This document shows, one piece after another, positions 1-15,500 of a stretch of DNA of 64,000 nt (position 1 is the stretch's first letter; each line of letters starts with the position of its first letter). The notes below the pieces were generated by a model that made no database searches, was not told the DNA's origin, and saw only the letters and a program-made list of their open reading frames with translations. Origin of the DNA: Dipetalonema caudispina (Eukaryota; Nematoda; Chromadorea; Rhabditida; Onchocercidae); assembly GCA_013365325.1 (NCBI GenBank), contig JABVXV010000004.1:62001-126000 (forward strand), in the 5' to 3' direction. The translations under genes were made by a program, and so were the position numbers.

Positions 1-471
1 TTTGAGAGCGCCAATTAGAAATCATATTTTTCGATCATTTTTCCTACATTTTCTCAAAATTTGATCTGGTCAATAATTTTCCCGTTTAGTACCGAACAGT
101 TGCAAATGTAAAACTTTAAGAGATAAACTAATAGCACTAGCCACTGCGCCAATTAATGGCGCTACGTATGAAATTTTGCATGAATAAGCCATAAGCTTTA
201 GACTCAGCCTTTCTTTTTAAACCAGTAATTACAAAAGATTTGTAGAAATTATGCAAAAAACAAACATTTCTTAATTAAGTTGATTACATTTACGCTCCTA
301 TTCGGCATTTTTTGGAAAGTTAATTAAAGTTTGAAACAACAAAATTGTACAGAAAGTGATTTATTGTTAACAGTTCAGTGAAAACCGGTTATTGAATTCC
401 TTGTCAATCAACTAAAAAAGTATTGGATGAATCAGATCTGTAAGAGTTATTTCTCCTTTCTACAAATTTTA
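1..471. other. No gene seen
   Basis: AT-rich sequence with no reading frame that looks coding on either strand. If the terminal exon at 472 is real, this stretch holds its 3' UTR. Confidence 0.5.
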
Positions 472-656
472 CTATAACAAATTGTCATCTTCTGTCATCT
501 CCTTTTCCATCTCTTGTCCTCCTTTTCCGCCTTTCTTTTCTTTTCTCCCATGATAACCTCTACTATCGAACGCTATATTATCATCATCTCGAAATGATGG
601 TTTGGAGCTCCTCTGGTTGGCAGGAGGTATCTTTCGCCTTAACGCAGGTATCCTTT
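472..656 (-). CDS. Possible terminal exon of an unidentified gene
   Basis: An open minus-strand stretch ends in TAG. It encodes a charged tail of about 60 residues: IPALRRKIPPANQRSS, then a DDD cluster, then KEKKGGKGG and EMEKEMTEDDNLL. The base composition is less AT-rich than its flanks and the frame is not low complexity, which argues for coding. The upstream boundary is unclear: the frame stays open to an ATG at 720, but residues before the arginine-rich part look intronic. A possible acceptor is the AG just before the GATACC at about 656. I do not recognise the family and found no convincing upstream exons between 0.7 and 3.4 kb. It could be a chance ORF. Confidence 0.3.
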
Positions 657-720
657 TCATGTCTTTTTCTTTCACATTTATGCAAATTAAAAAGCCATAA
701 ATTGGATGATCAACATTCAA

Positions 721-3493
721 TACTTCAAAACATAGCTATTTGTTTCTGCAATAATAACCGCAAAATCAAACATTCACAAAGTCCATTCGACACTTTTTTT
801 TGTTGATTAATTCACTAAAAATATATATCATCGTTAACTATCAGCGAACCATCTTGATCTGCAGTGGAATATATTTTTGGAAACTTCAAAGAAGTCAAAG
901 AAACACAGTCGCTTGTTAGTTATCAAGCCTAATATTCATAAGTTTGATTGTTAATCAGCTATCGATTAAACGGAACTGAATTAATTCTTTCTACCACACT
1001 TTCTAGGATGCTTCAGAATCACATATCCGGGGTCAAATCATCCTTGTGTCTAAATTTCCCACTTTTTTAAATTTCAATCTAAAAAAAAGTTTCAAACTTC
1101 AATTAAAAACTAAACTTTAACTGCTTAAGCTTTGTACTACATTGATATTCATCATGCTTCGGTGTAAATAAACAGAATGGAAGAAAAGCAATGTGTAAAC
1201 ACAATATCCTTCTGTCTAAGGAAAATCCCCTAAAGCATTTCAGGAAAAGTCTTCAATAGAAATTAATTTGACATTCACAACAATTCGCTCTTGCCAAACC
1301 TTCATTTTTGAAAAACCAAGCTTCTAACTATTTGAAATTTAAAGTTACACATAGCAATTTAAATGCGAAAAGATGCAATACTGATGGTCGAATATGAAGA
1401 TAATGATATATCCTGAAATTATCAAATCTTCAATTATTGGTTAAACTTAAAGGAAGTGAAAAAAATTTTGCGAATATTCAATAATCTGAAGGTATCAAAG
1501 TTAAGCTGCATAAGTATCGTCTCTCTTTAAACTTTTTGTATATGAATCAACGAGGAATTTAACCTTCTCAATGTCACTTCTTCTGTATTTCCGTCTTTGT
1601 AAGTGAATAAGACTTTTTACAAACCTTGTTTTTGTTCCGAAAAATGACATGACTTTCAAAACTTGTCAAAGTTTTGTTCCTGATTTGTTATTTAAATTAG
1701 TAACAAACCGGCTAATACGAAGAAATAAAAACTTCTTCAAACAATTTCCTTTAATTCAATCTTTCAGTCTGTTTTTTTTCTATCAAAAATTTTATTCAAT
1801 ATAATTTTCCGTAGAAGCGTGAGAAAGTGAAGGAAAAGTAAAAGGAGTTGTTTTTAAGTTAATACTACTGATCGAAAAAGTGATCATAAATTTTTAGCTG
1901 TGACGCTTTTATAGAATTGGTCGATTTTGGATAATTTGTTGGCAAAGGAACAAAGAAGAATGATTTCTAATTATAATCATTATTAAAGTTTGTATTCAAA
2001 AAAAATTGTGGTGCTTCGGAGCAATGCATCTAAAATAATATATTATATTCAAATCGCATGAAGGAAAAAAGTAGCACTTGTTGATTTTTACTTTTCCCGA
2101 TTTTATGCGAAATAATCATAACTTTTTCTTTGCATTGAAATTAGAATCATTATTGAAATCCGACGGGCCATCAAGTAAATGTAGAAAAAAAAAATGATGG
2201 TTTCTCTTAGATTATGTCTAGTAATTGTAAACTTTTCGTTCAACTTTTCATGGAAAATCAGTTTTCTTGTTATTTTTTTAACAATTACAGTAATTTATTC
2301 GTCAATACAATTCTACGGATAAACTGTTATGATCTAACAAACCGTCCGCGATAAATTCTTCAGCCGTTCCACTTTTTTTTGCTGTCATCACTCTTCATTA
2401 CTTTTTACTTCTTTAATAAACCTATAAAACAACTTATCGTCTCATTTAAGAAGAGATATTGTTACTTATTTTTTACTTAATGCAGAAATCAGTCAAGGAT
2501 GACAGCAGGAATATATAATATTGACGAATGAATTTGATTGATTTCGAAATTATCTTTCCTTTCTCCTCTTATTATCTAAAAGTACATAAGGTTCCAGATA
2601 ATTAATTAAAAAGAAAGACCTCAAAACTCAACTGATAAATAAATTTGAATTCTTTAAGATGCAATAGATTTACAATTTTTTTATGGTAACATCTCGACTT
2701 CTTAAGACACTACGTATTATTTTTAAATGCTATCACCAGCCTATTTTAACTTTTATCGAACAACATTTTTCTAATCGAAATGCTTTCGGCATCTGTTTAT
2801 CCTAAATGGCAAACACCATAACTTGAACCGAAAACGGAATATGTATTTCAGCTTATTCAAGAGACAGTTTTCATTTATATTTTTTATTGATGGATTTCAA
2901 AATGTTTCCTCTTGCATTCATTTTTAAAGTCTTTTGGTTTTTGGATTAAACTTTGCAGAAAAAATTTAATAGGAGTTTTTGAAATCGCATTTTCCTGCAA
3001 TTTTCATCAGTTATGTATCGATTCACTTAAGGTCATCCAGTTTGTTTGCATAACTGCGAGACTGTGATCACTTATTTAACTTGGAACCAAATTTCCTACT
3101 GATCTAATCTTTTTAGAGATAATTTATATTTGAAACTCCAATGATTCTTCCCCCTAAGAGAATAAAGGAACAGGCGAATGTTAAATTAAAACGCAGAAAA
3201 ATACTATCGTTTGGAAGTAATAAAACAAAAATTATTTTATGACATCATCGAATCGGTGTTTTACAGTTTACATTCCAGAACATGGCGTCGAAATTGTTTA
3301 ACTGTTTTATCGGTTGTAACTGAAGTACTTTAAGTGTCTCTGCTATCTCCTTAACTCTATCCACTGTTAAACTTTTCGGATATATTCTTTGCAGAATCTT
3401 CAATTATTTGCGTATCTAACAACAACGGTAGTGACACCATCACCAACATCCCTACTGCTACCATTCTACTACTATCCGACCTTAACATCAACG
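721..3493. other. Gene-poor stretch / upstream region of the membrane-protein gene
   Basis: About 2.8 kb of AT-rich DNA with many homopolymer runs. The only coding-like patch is a short minus-strand stretch near 2304-2372 (see findings). The last 100 bases hold an acceptor-like TTTGCAG at 3388-3394 that could be the trans-splice site for the gene starting at 3494. Confidence 0.5.
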
Positions 3494-6400
3494 ATGTACA
3501 ACAATCCTGCCTGTATTCAGTCAAATACTAGTGCTACTACTACTCCCGTACCTACCACACTTCCTGATTATTCCACTTATATCCCTTACTCCATTAATTC
3601 CATTACTGGTAAATTTTTCAACAGAAATTTTTAAAAACTTTTTGATCTGTAAACTAAACAAAAAAAACTATGGACTGAAATTATGATCCACCAGTGTAAA
3701 ATACGAAAGATATCAGTTTCATCGTTGATAATTCAAAAATACGATTTAAAAAGTAGGTAATAGCTTTAAAAATGTTTGTGTTTCCCAGCGACATACTTCA
3801 CAAAACAAGAAGTGGGTATATTTACACTTGACTTTTCTCAACCTAACAACTCTTACATCTTTTCCCATAGCTCATTCTCGTTTCGGAATTTCCTTTAGCT
3901 TTAATTTTTTTTTTAGATCGTGCCGTAATGAATTCCTATTACGGTGGTCCACATCCGAGTCAAAGTACAGCTTATCGTGGTTATTTACATCTCGATACCA
4001 GTTCTATATTCTGTCGACGATCTAGGTTTACAGATTTTTCTCTTACAATTGGGAAAATTAGTACTTAATTTCATCTTTTCGGAACTTTTCAAATAAAAAA
4101 AAAACTTTTTCAACAGTATTTTAAAAGTTCCAGGCCTTGTTTCTGTCACAATTAAATGTTGACATTAGAATTCCCAAAGAATTAATTAACTGAGTAATCA
4201 TAAAAAATTAAATAGCTGTGACTGAGTGCCGCAATATCTCTATTGGTGTTCTTCTTTACATTTATATGCATGGAATATGAAAATCATTTCAAACATATCT
4301 TCCAAAGATCATCAATTAATTTCCGCTTTTAGAACCATACCAACACGATCTGTACCGCCGAAAATCTACAAGATGATGTACACCAAACGAAATCGTGGCT
4401 ATGCTGTCGATCCATATTTCTTTGATCCAAGAGAATATAGGTTTCTTTATCAAAACTGAACTGCTTAAAATATCTTTTCAATACAGAATATTATTAAAGT
4501 CTTCATTACGAATATTTCATGATGATTTTTAATATGTAAGAAGTCTCAATAACGCCCTTCACTTTAGAAGCTATTCTGGTCCTTGGAAAGATGTTAGAAG
4601 GTGGCCAATGTATCGAAAAAAGAAAGGACCTTCCAACCGAATACAAACATATCAGGTTGAAATTATTAAATTTTTTTAAAAACATTTCAAAGTTTAAAGA
4701 ATATTTAAATCATTTCTTTACAGGAATCAGAATTTGGTGGCAGCCCAATCGATCGACAACCTCGTTACTATCATGGATTATACAGAGGTGAAGAAATTTC
4801 ATACACATTTCTATGTTTGTAAAGAAAATAAAAGAAACTAAATCAAAATTAATTATAGTGCAATTGGATATGCAACCTACAGCACTGAGACGAATACGAC
4901 CGTACTATGCGCCAAGTTATGCAACTTATCCTCCAAGTATCATGAATGCAGTAAGAACAAAGGAGAAGTACGGCGAACGATATTCCATTATAATGAGAGT
5001 TACTGTTAAGGCGATCGAATTGGTTGGAAATTTTTCAATTTTTGGATAATTTCATAGATTAGGAAACGATCTTTCTTATTCATCCATTTGCATCGGACTG
5101 TTTTATGATTACCGTATACTAATAGCTCAGAAAGCATTGTTTTTTAAGAAAATATTATTATCGAAACATTTCCTGCACATTATTCTATAGTTACGACAGA
5201 AAGGATGCTACCTTTTGTTTTAGTACCTTTAATTATTAATTTTGCCGAAGGATTGAACCTAATTGGGTTTGAATTTTGAGATCGCAATACTCTTTTGTCT
5301 GTTGCAATCAGCAGATGTATCAACTAGATCAGCATTAGAATTATTTTATGTCCGCTTTTAAAACATTGAATACATCTGGTGATTGCAAAAGGAATTTTGC
5401 ATAATATTTTAAGATTAATTTAATTTACAAGAACGATTTAGTTGCTTGGAGCTGCCGCAATAGGACTTATAGTTGCTCCAATGCGCGAAATGTCCTTCTA
5501 CGCATTTATCAAGATGACACAAACCGAATGGCAAGGTTTGGTACTTGGTATTTCCGCATCTTTCTCAACGTTATGCCTCATTATGTTATTTGGTGCTTGC
5601 TTCGGTTATCGATATGTGTTATGGCGAAGATTCGTTAGTTATTTCACTTTCTTCCTATTTCCAAAATGAAAAATAAATTATTTGGAATAATTCTGAAATG
5701 TCAACGCATTCATATGGAAGAATTTATTTCATTTCTGTTACAATTTCTTGATAACATAGAAAACATACATTAATGATAACTTTCATTTCCACTTTTAATC
5801 CGACATTTCATCATGTCTCCAAATCAGCTGTTTTCATCATTGATCGCAGAAGTGCATCACTAAATAATCATTTCACTTTCTCAATAAATTTCTTAATCTC
5901 TTTGAAAAAAATTGAAATTTATGATGCAATTCTGACATTCATTGATGAAACGAATTCACTATTGCATTGCTTCCTCTTCCATACGTATGAAATCAATGAG
6001 AAAGTAGTGAACTTCTCATGCAAATTTCTTCTTTTTGACAGAAATTTTTTCAATTATTATAAAAGTTTCCATAATTCTTTTATTTCTATCTTTATGGTTA
6101 CATGGAAGATTTTAGGACTATCTGATCAGTTTAGTTGGTTCATTTGGTTATTTATTCGTTGGAGCTATAGAAGCATATTATGCGGCATGTTATCCACCTA
6201 ATGGTGAAAAAATTGGATTATTATGTTATAGGGTAGAATGGATTATTGCAAGTGTAAGTTCCACATAGATCTTTTTAATCATGAGTATCTTTGAATATCA
6301 TAGATCTTTTAAATCAAGAAAGATATATCAACAGCTATGGCTTCGAATAATCTTGACTATTCCTGTTCTTCACTTCATAACCTTTGCCCTTTTTGTAATA

Positions 6401-6546
6401 GAGTAATGGAAATTTAGATAGGATATGATAGTTTATTGAAACGAAAGGTAAAAATGTCATGCTTGCAGGCGTTAATATTCATCAATGTTATTGTGTATAT
6501 TATGGACTGCGTGCTATCATTTCGAACAGGAATTAGCATGTTGTGA
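3494..6546 (+). CDS. Tyr/Pro-rich four-transmembrane (MARVEL-like) protein
   Basis: Nine exons join in phase: 3494-3608, 3917-4025, 4333-4440, 4568-4655, 4724-4787, 4859-4950, 5442-5633, 6116-6253 and 6469-6546 (TGA), giving 327 aa. Residues 1-192 form a hydrophilic, Tyr/Pro/Arg-rich cytoplasmic-type region (SYYGGPHPSQSTAYRG, YAPSYATYPPS). Residues 193-327 carry four hydrophobic segments at about 193-212, 224-248, 258-282 and 297-321. The last ends in the MARVEL-style run IVYIMDCVLSFR. The frame is open upstream to the acceptor at 3394, so an earlier start is possible, but ATG 3494 is the first methionine after it. By inference this is a plasma- or vesicle-membrane tetraspan protein. I cannot name an orthologue; the topology, not the identity, is what the sequence supports. 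Confidence 0.72.
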
Positions 6547-7578
6547 TCTTATTTTTCTTTCTCTAAACTCACACTCATTTAATACAACATTTTCATGGTG
6601 ATTTCAACATTTAAACGTGAAGTAAGTATGGTGCTGCCACGATCTGATCGTCTTTCTCTTCCTTTTTTTTTATGTCAACATGAAATTTTGTAAGAACTTC
6701 TAATACAATTGAAGAAAAATCACTTTCTTTTATATATTTTACTTTCTCATTGTTTCTCCCAATTCTTGCTTTAAAAGACTGACATTGTTGAATTAAGGTC
6801 TTTTGAAGTTTTGTAGAAGTTCCATTCACCGGTGTTATCCAAAATTGCTTTTAAACAAAAAGTAAGCATGATAAGGATCAAGAAAATCAGACAATTAATT
6901 AATAGCACATCATAATGCTATCATAACTTGGTCAAATCTCACTTATTATGATTTCCTCTTAATGAATAATAAAAATCTCTCAAAGAATCAAACATTATTT
7001 TTGACTGGAAAAATATTCAAATCCTGCAAAATTATCTCATAGAAAGTTCCTTACCATGCAATAGACAAATTGCTCATTAATGAACTCTTCGTATTGCTCA
7101 TTACATACAATAATGATAAGATGAACCTTTTGATAGGCATGTGATCGTCTATTTACAAAATTGGTAAAAAAAGATATCTTCAACCTATGGAAAAAAATGT
7201 AAGTATTACCAGTAGTTCAGGAATAATTTAGGAAAACTGAAAGATTCTGCCGATTGGAAGTACGACTGGAAAAGAGTATCACTGATAAATTAACAGTGCT
7301 CCGTGGTAGTTCGAATGTTTAGAGGGTAATCCAAATGTTGGATCAATGCTTGGATACAAATTTATGCTGATTAGTAAGAGCGGATGTTTTCCTGAAGTTT
7401 GAACTGATGCTTCGTATCATTGCTGCTACGCCGGGAAGGAAGGTTAAGGTGATGAAATGGGCGTAGCGTCAGGTGTTCCCACTTCGCTCGGTCAACAACT
7501 CCTATCATTTTCCATTAAGTATCTTGCCGATTGCCCTGAAAGCTCAACATTTTCTCCCAATCTTTTTTCTTAAGAACG
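6547..7578. other. Intergenic region, likely promoter of the CCDC102-like gene
   Basis: 3' flank of the membrane-protein gene followed by the 5' flank of the next gene. Bases 7380-7530 are clearly more GC-rich than their surroundings (GCTACGCCGGGAAGG, GGGCGTAGCGTC), as expected for a promoter or 5' UTR. A T-rich acceptor ending CTTAAG at 7574 lies four bases before the ATG. Confidence 0.45.
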
Positions 7579-11211
<3,633 letters not shown>

Positions 11212-12524
11212 CAGTATCAGTACTTTTTACTCCAACATTATTTCGTGCCACAGCTTTTATGTCACAAGTCTTTGCAGCTTTTTTCAGTAACCATACCGAT
11301 ATGAATTTTTGTATAAAAGAAAATTGTCACTGCATTCTTGAAAGAAATCAGGCTTTCTACCTTAATACTTTCTATGCTTATTCTAACATCAAACAGCAAA
11401 TTTCAAAATTAACAATTATTTTTGTTTCAACCTAGTATCTACAAACAAAGAAATTTCTCATCGAATCTATTGGAATCAACTCCAGACACTAATATCTGAT
11501 ATGGAAAGTTCGTAGAAATAGTAAAAAAAATTTTTTGTCCTATAGAAAATAATCTATGCTTATTGTTTAGAATGCAATGAGAGTAGGAAAATGAAAATTT
11601 CTTGTTTTCATGACTCACAAATATGTGATAAATTATTTATTTTTCAACAACAAGTATCAACTGACAAAACAATAAGGCTGCATCAACGAAAAAGAAACAA
11701 ATAAAACGAAAGAATTAGCTCTCAATACACGGAAGAGGAGTAGTCAGCATGAATTCTGAAAGGTGTATTGTGCTTCAATTAAATAAGTAGGATGCAGTTA
11801 ACAATGTTTACAAGGTTACCGGTGAATAGAAAATCTGGAAAATACTTCAAAATCCCACATTTATATTGGAAAAAAACTTTCCCAGACATATTTAAAATCA
11901 TCTCATGTGGAACATTGAAATTATTGATTAATCGAAAGGAAATAAAAATTAGGACTGCAACGCTTTTGCAGCAGTAGATAGTGCACCGGAATTATTCTAA
12001 AGTACCATAAAACAGGTAGGATGAGATAATCAATATTAAGTTTTGAGTAGAAGTGGGATTTCAGAGAAAAAAATTTGAAAAAAGATATTGATTAAAATAA
12101 AGATTAACAACCCCAAATATTATTTGTACACTTCTGCCCAAAAATTCAGGAGGCAACGATATAAATATCTTTGTCAGCTAGATCAAGCAAGTTACATTTG
12201 GACGAAATATATGTTGTCGTTGGTAAAGGCTCTAAAGAAAGTAATAACTTTGCTTTAGACCATAAAGAAAAGACAGTACGTATTTCATAAAGTAACCTGG
12301 TATGTGTTATAATGTCATCATTTACTACCAATAATATACGATGCTTTTGGGAACCATAATGTACTGTAACTGCGGGTGAAGTCGTCCGGTAGCAGACCAG
12401 ATGTAACTAAATCAATTTAAGTTAGAAATGTCAACCGAAAAATGGTCAAGCTTGAATTATAGGAACTGGAAAAAAAAGTTGTGATTTCTTCGGGTGTAAC
12501 TGTCATTTACTAGCAAAATATATT
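11212..12524. other. Convergent intergenic region
   Basis: Lies between the 3' ends of the CCDC102-like gene (+) and isoleucyl-tRNA synthetase (-). It should hold both 3' UTRs and poly(A) signals. No coding-like frame was seen. Confidence 0.6.
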
Positions 12525-15500
12525 TTAGTCCTTCCGAAACAAAACAGTTTTTTCTGGAATTACGTGCCAACATACCTCTACTTGTGCATTCTTCACTGAG
12601 CTGCAAGATACTGCAACTGACATTGCATCGTCTGGTACTGTTGACAGACGTACTGGAGTACCAGTCGCATTTTCAATAAATTCATTGTAGTTTTTAATTA
12701 CTGCAGCCAGACGATGAGCAGAAGGAGTTACTTTGCAATATGCTACCGCTTTATCGTTTGGCATTAATTTAGCCTGCAGATAACATAGTTTCCACTCTTT
12801 CTGATAAAAGCGTGGATCAACAATCTAGTATTAAAATCTGAATATGGAGTTGAGATACAATTTCTCCTAAGGCTAAATGTGGTCTACTACTACAAAAGAT
12901 CCTTCATTCCTTTAAGTCTTTCGTTCCTTTTATTTCCGACTAGAATAAAAGCTTACACTTTTACGAAGTTTCTGGACGCGATTGACAACTTCACGTGCGA
13001 AACCTTCGTCTTTCAGGGTTTCATCTTCGGTTGTATCCACTACCACTATTGTCTAAATTATTCAGCTTTTCAAATGTACAGTAAAAATTCTCAAAACATA
13101 ACGGAAAGTTTTTGCAAAAAAGTTATGGTTGTATGGAATAAAATTTAAAAATTTTCATAAATCACGGAGGCACATAATCACCGCTAGAATAATAATAAAA
13201 ATAACACATAGTATGACAAATACCTGTCCATCTGAATGCGCTTCTATTTGTTCACCAGCAGTTTGGACACCACGACATGCATAAGATAAGCTCACTTCTT
13301 CAGCAGTCAATTCATAACCTAATATATTTAATGTGCCCTGTTCCGCAAACTGTTCCAGTTCATTTTCGGTAATTTGATTCTGAAAAAAAAGGAAATTCTT
13401 CCGAGCAGGAAAATTTCTTGAGTGGAAATCAAGTACTTTGAAAATGAAAGTAACTGAAATATCTTGGATTTATCAATAGAAAAAAAGTGGACTGCCTCCC
13501 ATAACTTTTATTTTTTGAATGAATGCTAGACGAATCCTCAAATATTCCTATCATTGTAAGGAAATAAATTTTTCTATTACAAAACCGTTATAAAATGTGG
13601 AGCACAAAACCTCACATTTTTTTTTTTTTTTTTCAACAAACGGTATCAACTGACAAAAACTCAAAACTAAAAACGCTTAAATTTTCAACAAGAATAATTT
13701 GAAGCATACAAGTGAACAACCTTCAGATAATCAACAACTTTTTTCTGATCACCCTTTAATCTGGTGCCAAGTAAGCGAAAATTTGGTTCAGCTTTCAGAT
13801 ACACACCATACTTATCCTTATTGTGTGAAACCGTCAGCATCCTTACGTTAACCTCTGCTACAATATAATTTTGCAATGAGAGAACGTCATCTAAGAATTG
13901 CTTTTCACGGTTGATTACGATCATCTCTTTCAGTGGATACTGAAAAATATTGGCTGTATCAGTACAAAAAACATTAAACATAGTAATTAGATTCTGAAAA
14001 GTTCGGAGATAAAGGAAATTAACAAAGATTTATGAATGAACTTTGACATGAAGAAAAATATGAAATTATGCACCTTGACTGGTATTCCTTTTCTTTCCCG
14101 TAAAACTCGAACGAGATCAATAACTGCTCTCATTCTTGCAACTCTCTTCTCCACTGATTTGTCTATTAAGTCATTTCTGAAATTTTGATGTGGGATATTT
14201 TTTTTTTAGTAGTCTTAAATTTAGAGCGGAATAATCAGAAATAGGATCCTTCTCGCAGAGTAACGAGAAAAAAAGGAAAAACAATATTAAACTAAAAAAA
14301 TAAATATGTTATGAGTTATCCACTTTTATTTGGATAGAAAATATCGCTTCACACCACCAACTTAAAGTGATTAAGCTATGATAATGTCTGTTTCAGCTAT
14401 TCATCATACGTCTGAACTCAATAAACAAACAATTAACTAAATTCTTACAGTGGTTGTGGAATCATCTCGAAATGTACGGATTCATTGGATGATAAAGAAA
14501 TATGCCGTAAATTACGCCATAAATGTTCACAAAAAAAAGGCGTAAATGGTGCCATAAGCCGAACGATCAGTAGGAGAACTTTTCCCAATGTCGAAAGGCT
14601 GTGCGCACATTCTTCTGGGCCATCTTCACCCTAGAATTTGTGTAAACATTCTTCTCTTGAGTATATCGAGTAGAACAATCTAATGAAACCAATTTAACGA
14701 GTAAAATTAGGCACAGAAAAGACAAAAGAAAAGAATAGTGTAAAAGTCTGAATCAAGAACAGTTAAAAAATTTGGTTTTAGATAGAAAATCTTTTCCCGA
14801 AATTAGTGATGGCATCCGTATTGATCTGAGGACATAAATGAGTCAATAATTTAAATTAAGATGACAGTATAGAGTAAAGTATTTCCAAGGAGAAAGATAA
14901 TAACTGTGTAAAGGACATGTAAGTTTTCAAAAATTACATTACACTTTTCACAGATTTAATCGGATACCATGAAAACCTAGAAGAAACACAAACTTACTTT
15001 CATCCTTTTTCTATTTAAACGTATATAACAATTTGTTAAAGAGTCGAAATATTTCGTTAGTGGTGCGACGACTGCATAAAGTCGATATGCACTCATTTCA
15101 TTTCTAACAAAATTCAGCAAGCTGTTTGTAAATGACACAATCCATTTATCCATTACGTTAACCGATTTAACATCCAATAATGTGAACTCTTTATTACTCG
15201 TCTAAAATATAAATCGATTTATTTCAAAATCACGTCTAAAATATGAATCAATTTTAAAGTACTTATTTCAAAGTTACACCACTGTTGTAAACTAAAAAAA
15301 CGGATGATATAATTCTGAAGCGTTAAGTACTATACACCTGAAATACATTATCTTGCATAAATGCTGGCAGTACTTTTTGAGCTCAAAATTTTTCTTAAGT
15401 ATGAAAAACAAAAAACCAACGCATTCATAAATTTGAACATTCTGGACGAAGAATCTGTATGCATTGTACCATGGTAATAATACGTCTTTCAGTACGTCTC

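Noticed and set aside
5773..6201. 142-codon plus-strand open frame
   Set aside because: It lies in an intron of the membrane-protein gene and overlaps the 6116 exon in another frame; composition is Phe/Ser/Ile-rich as expected from AT-rich DNA.
7260..7330. tRNA-like T-loop (AGTTCGAATG)
   Set aside because: No acceptor or anticodon stem can be formed around it; no tRNA found in the window.
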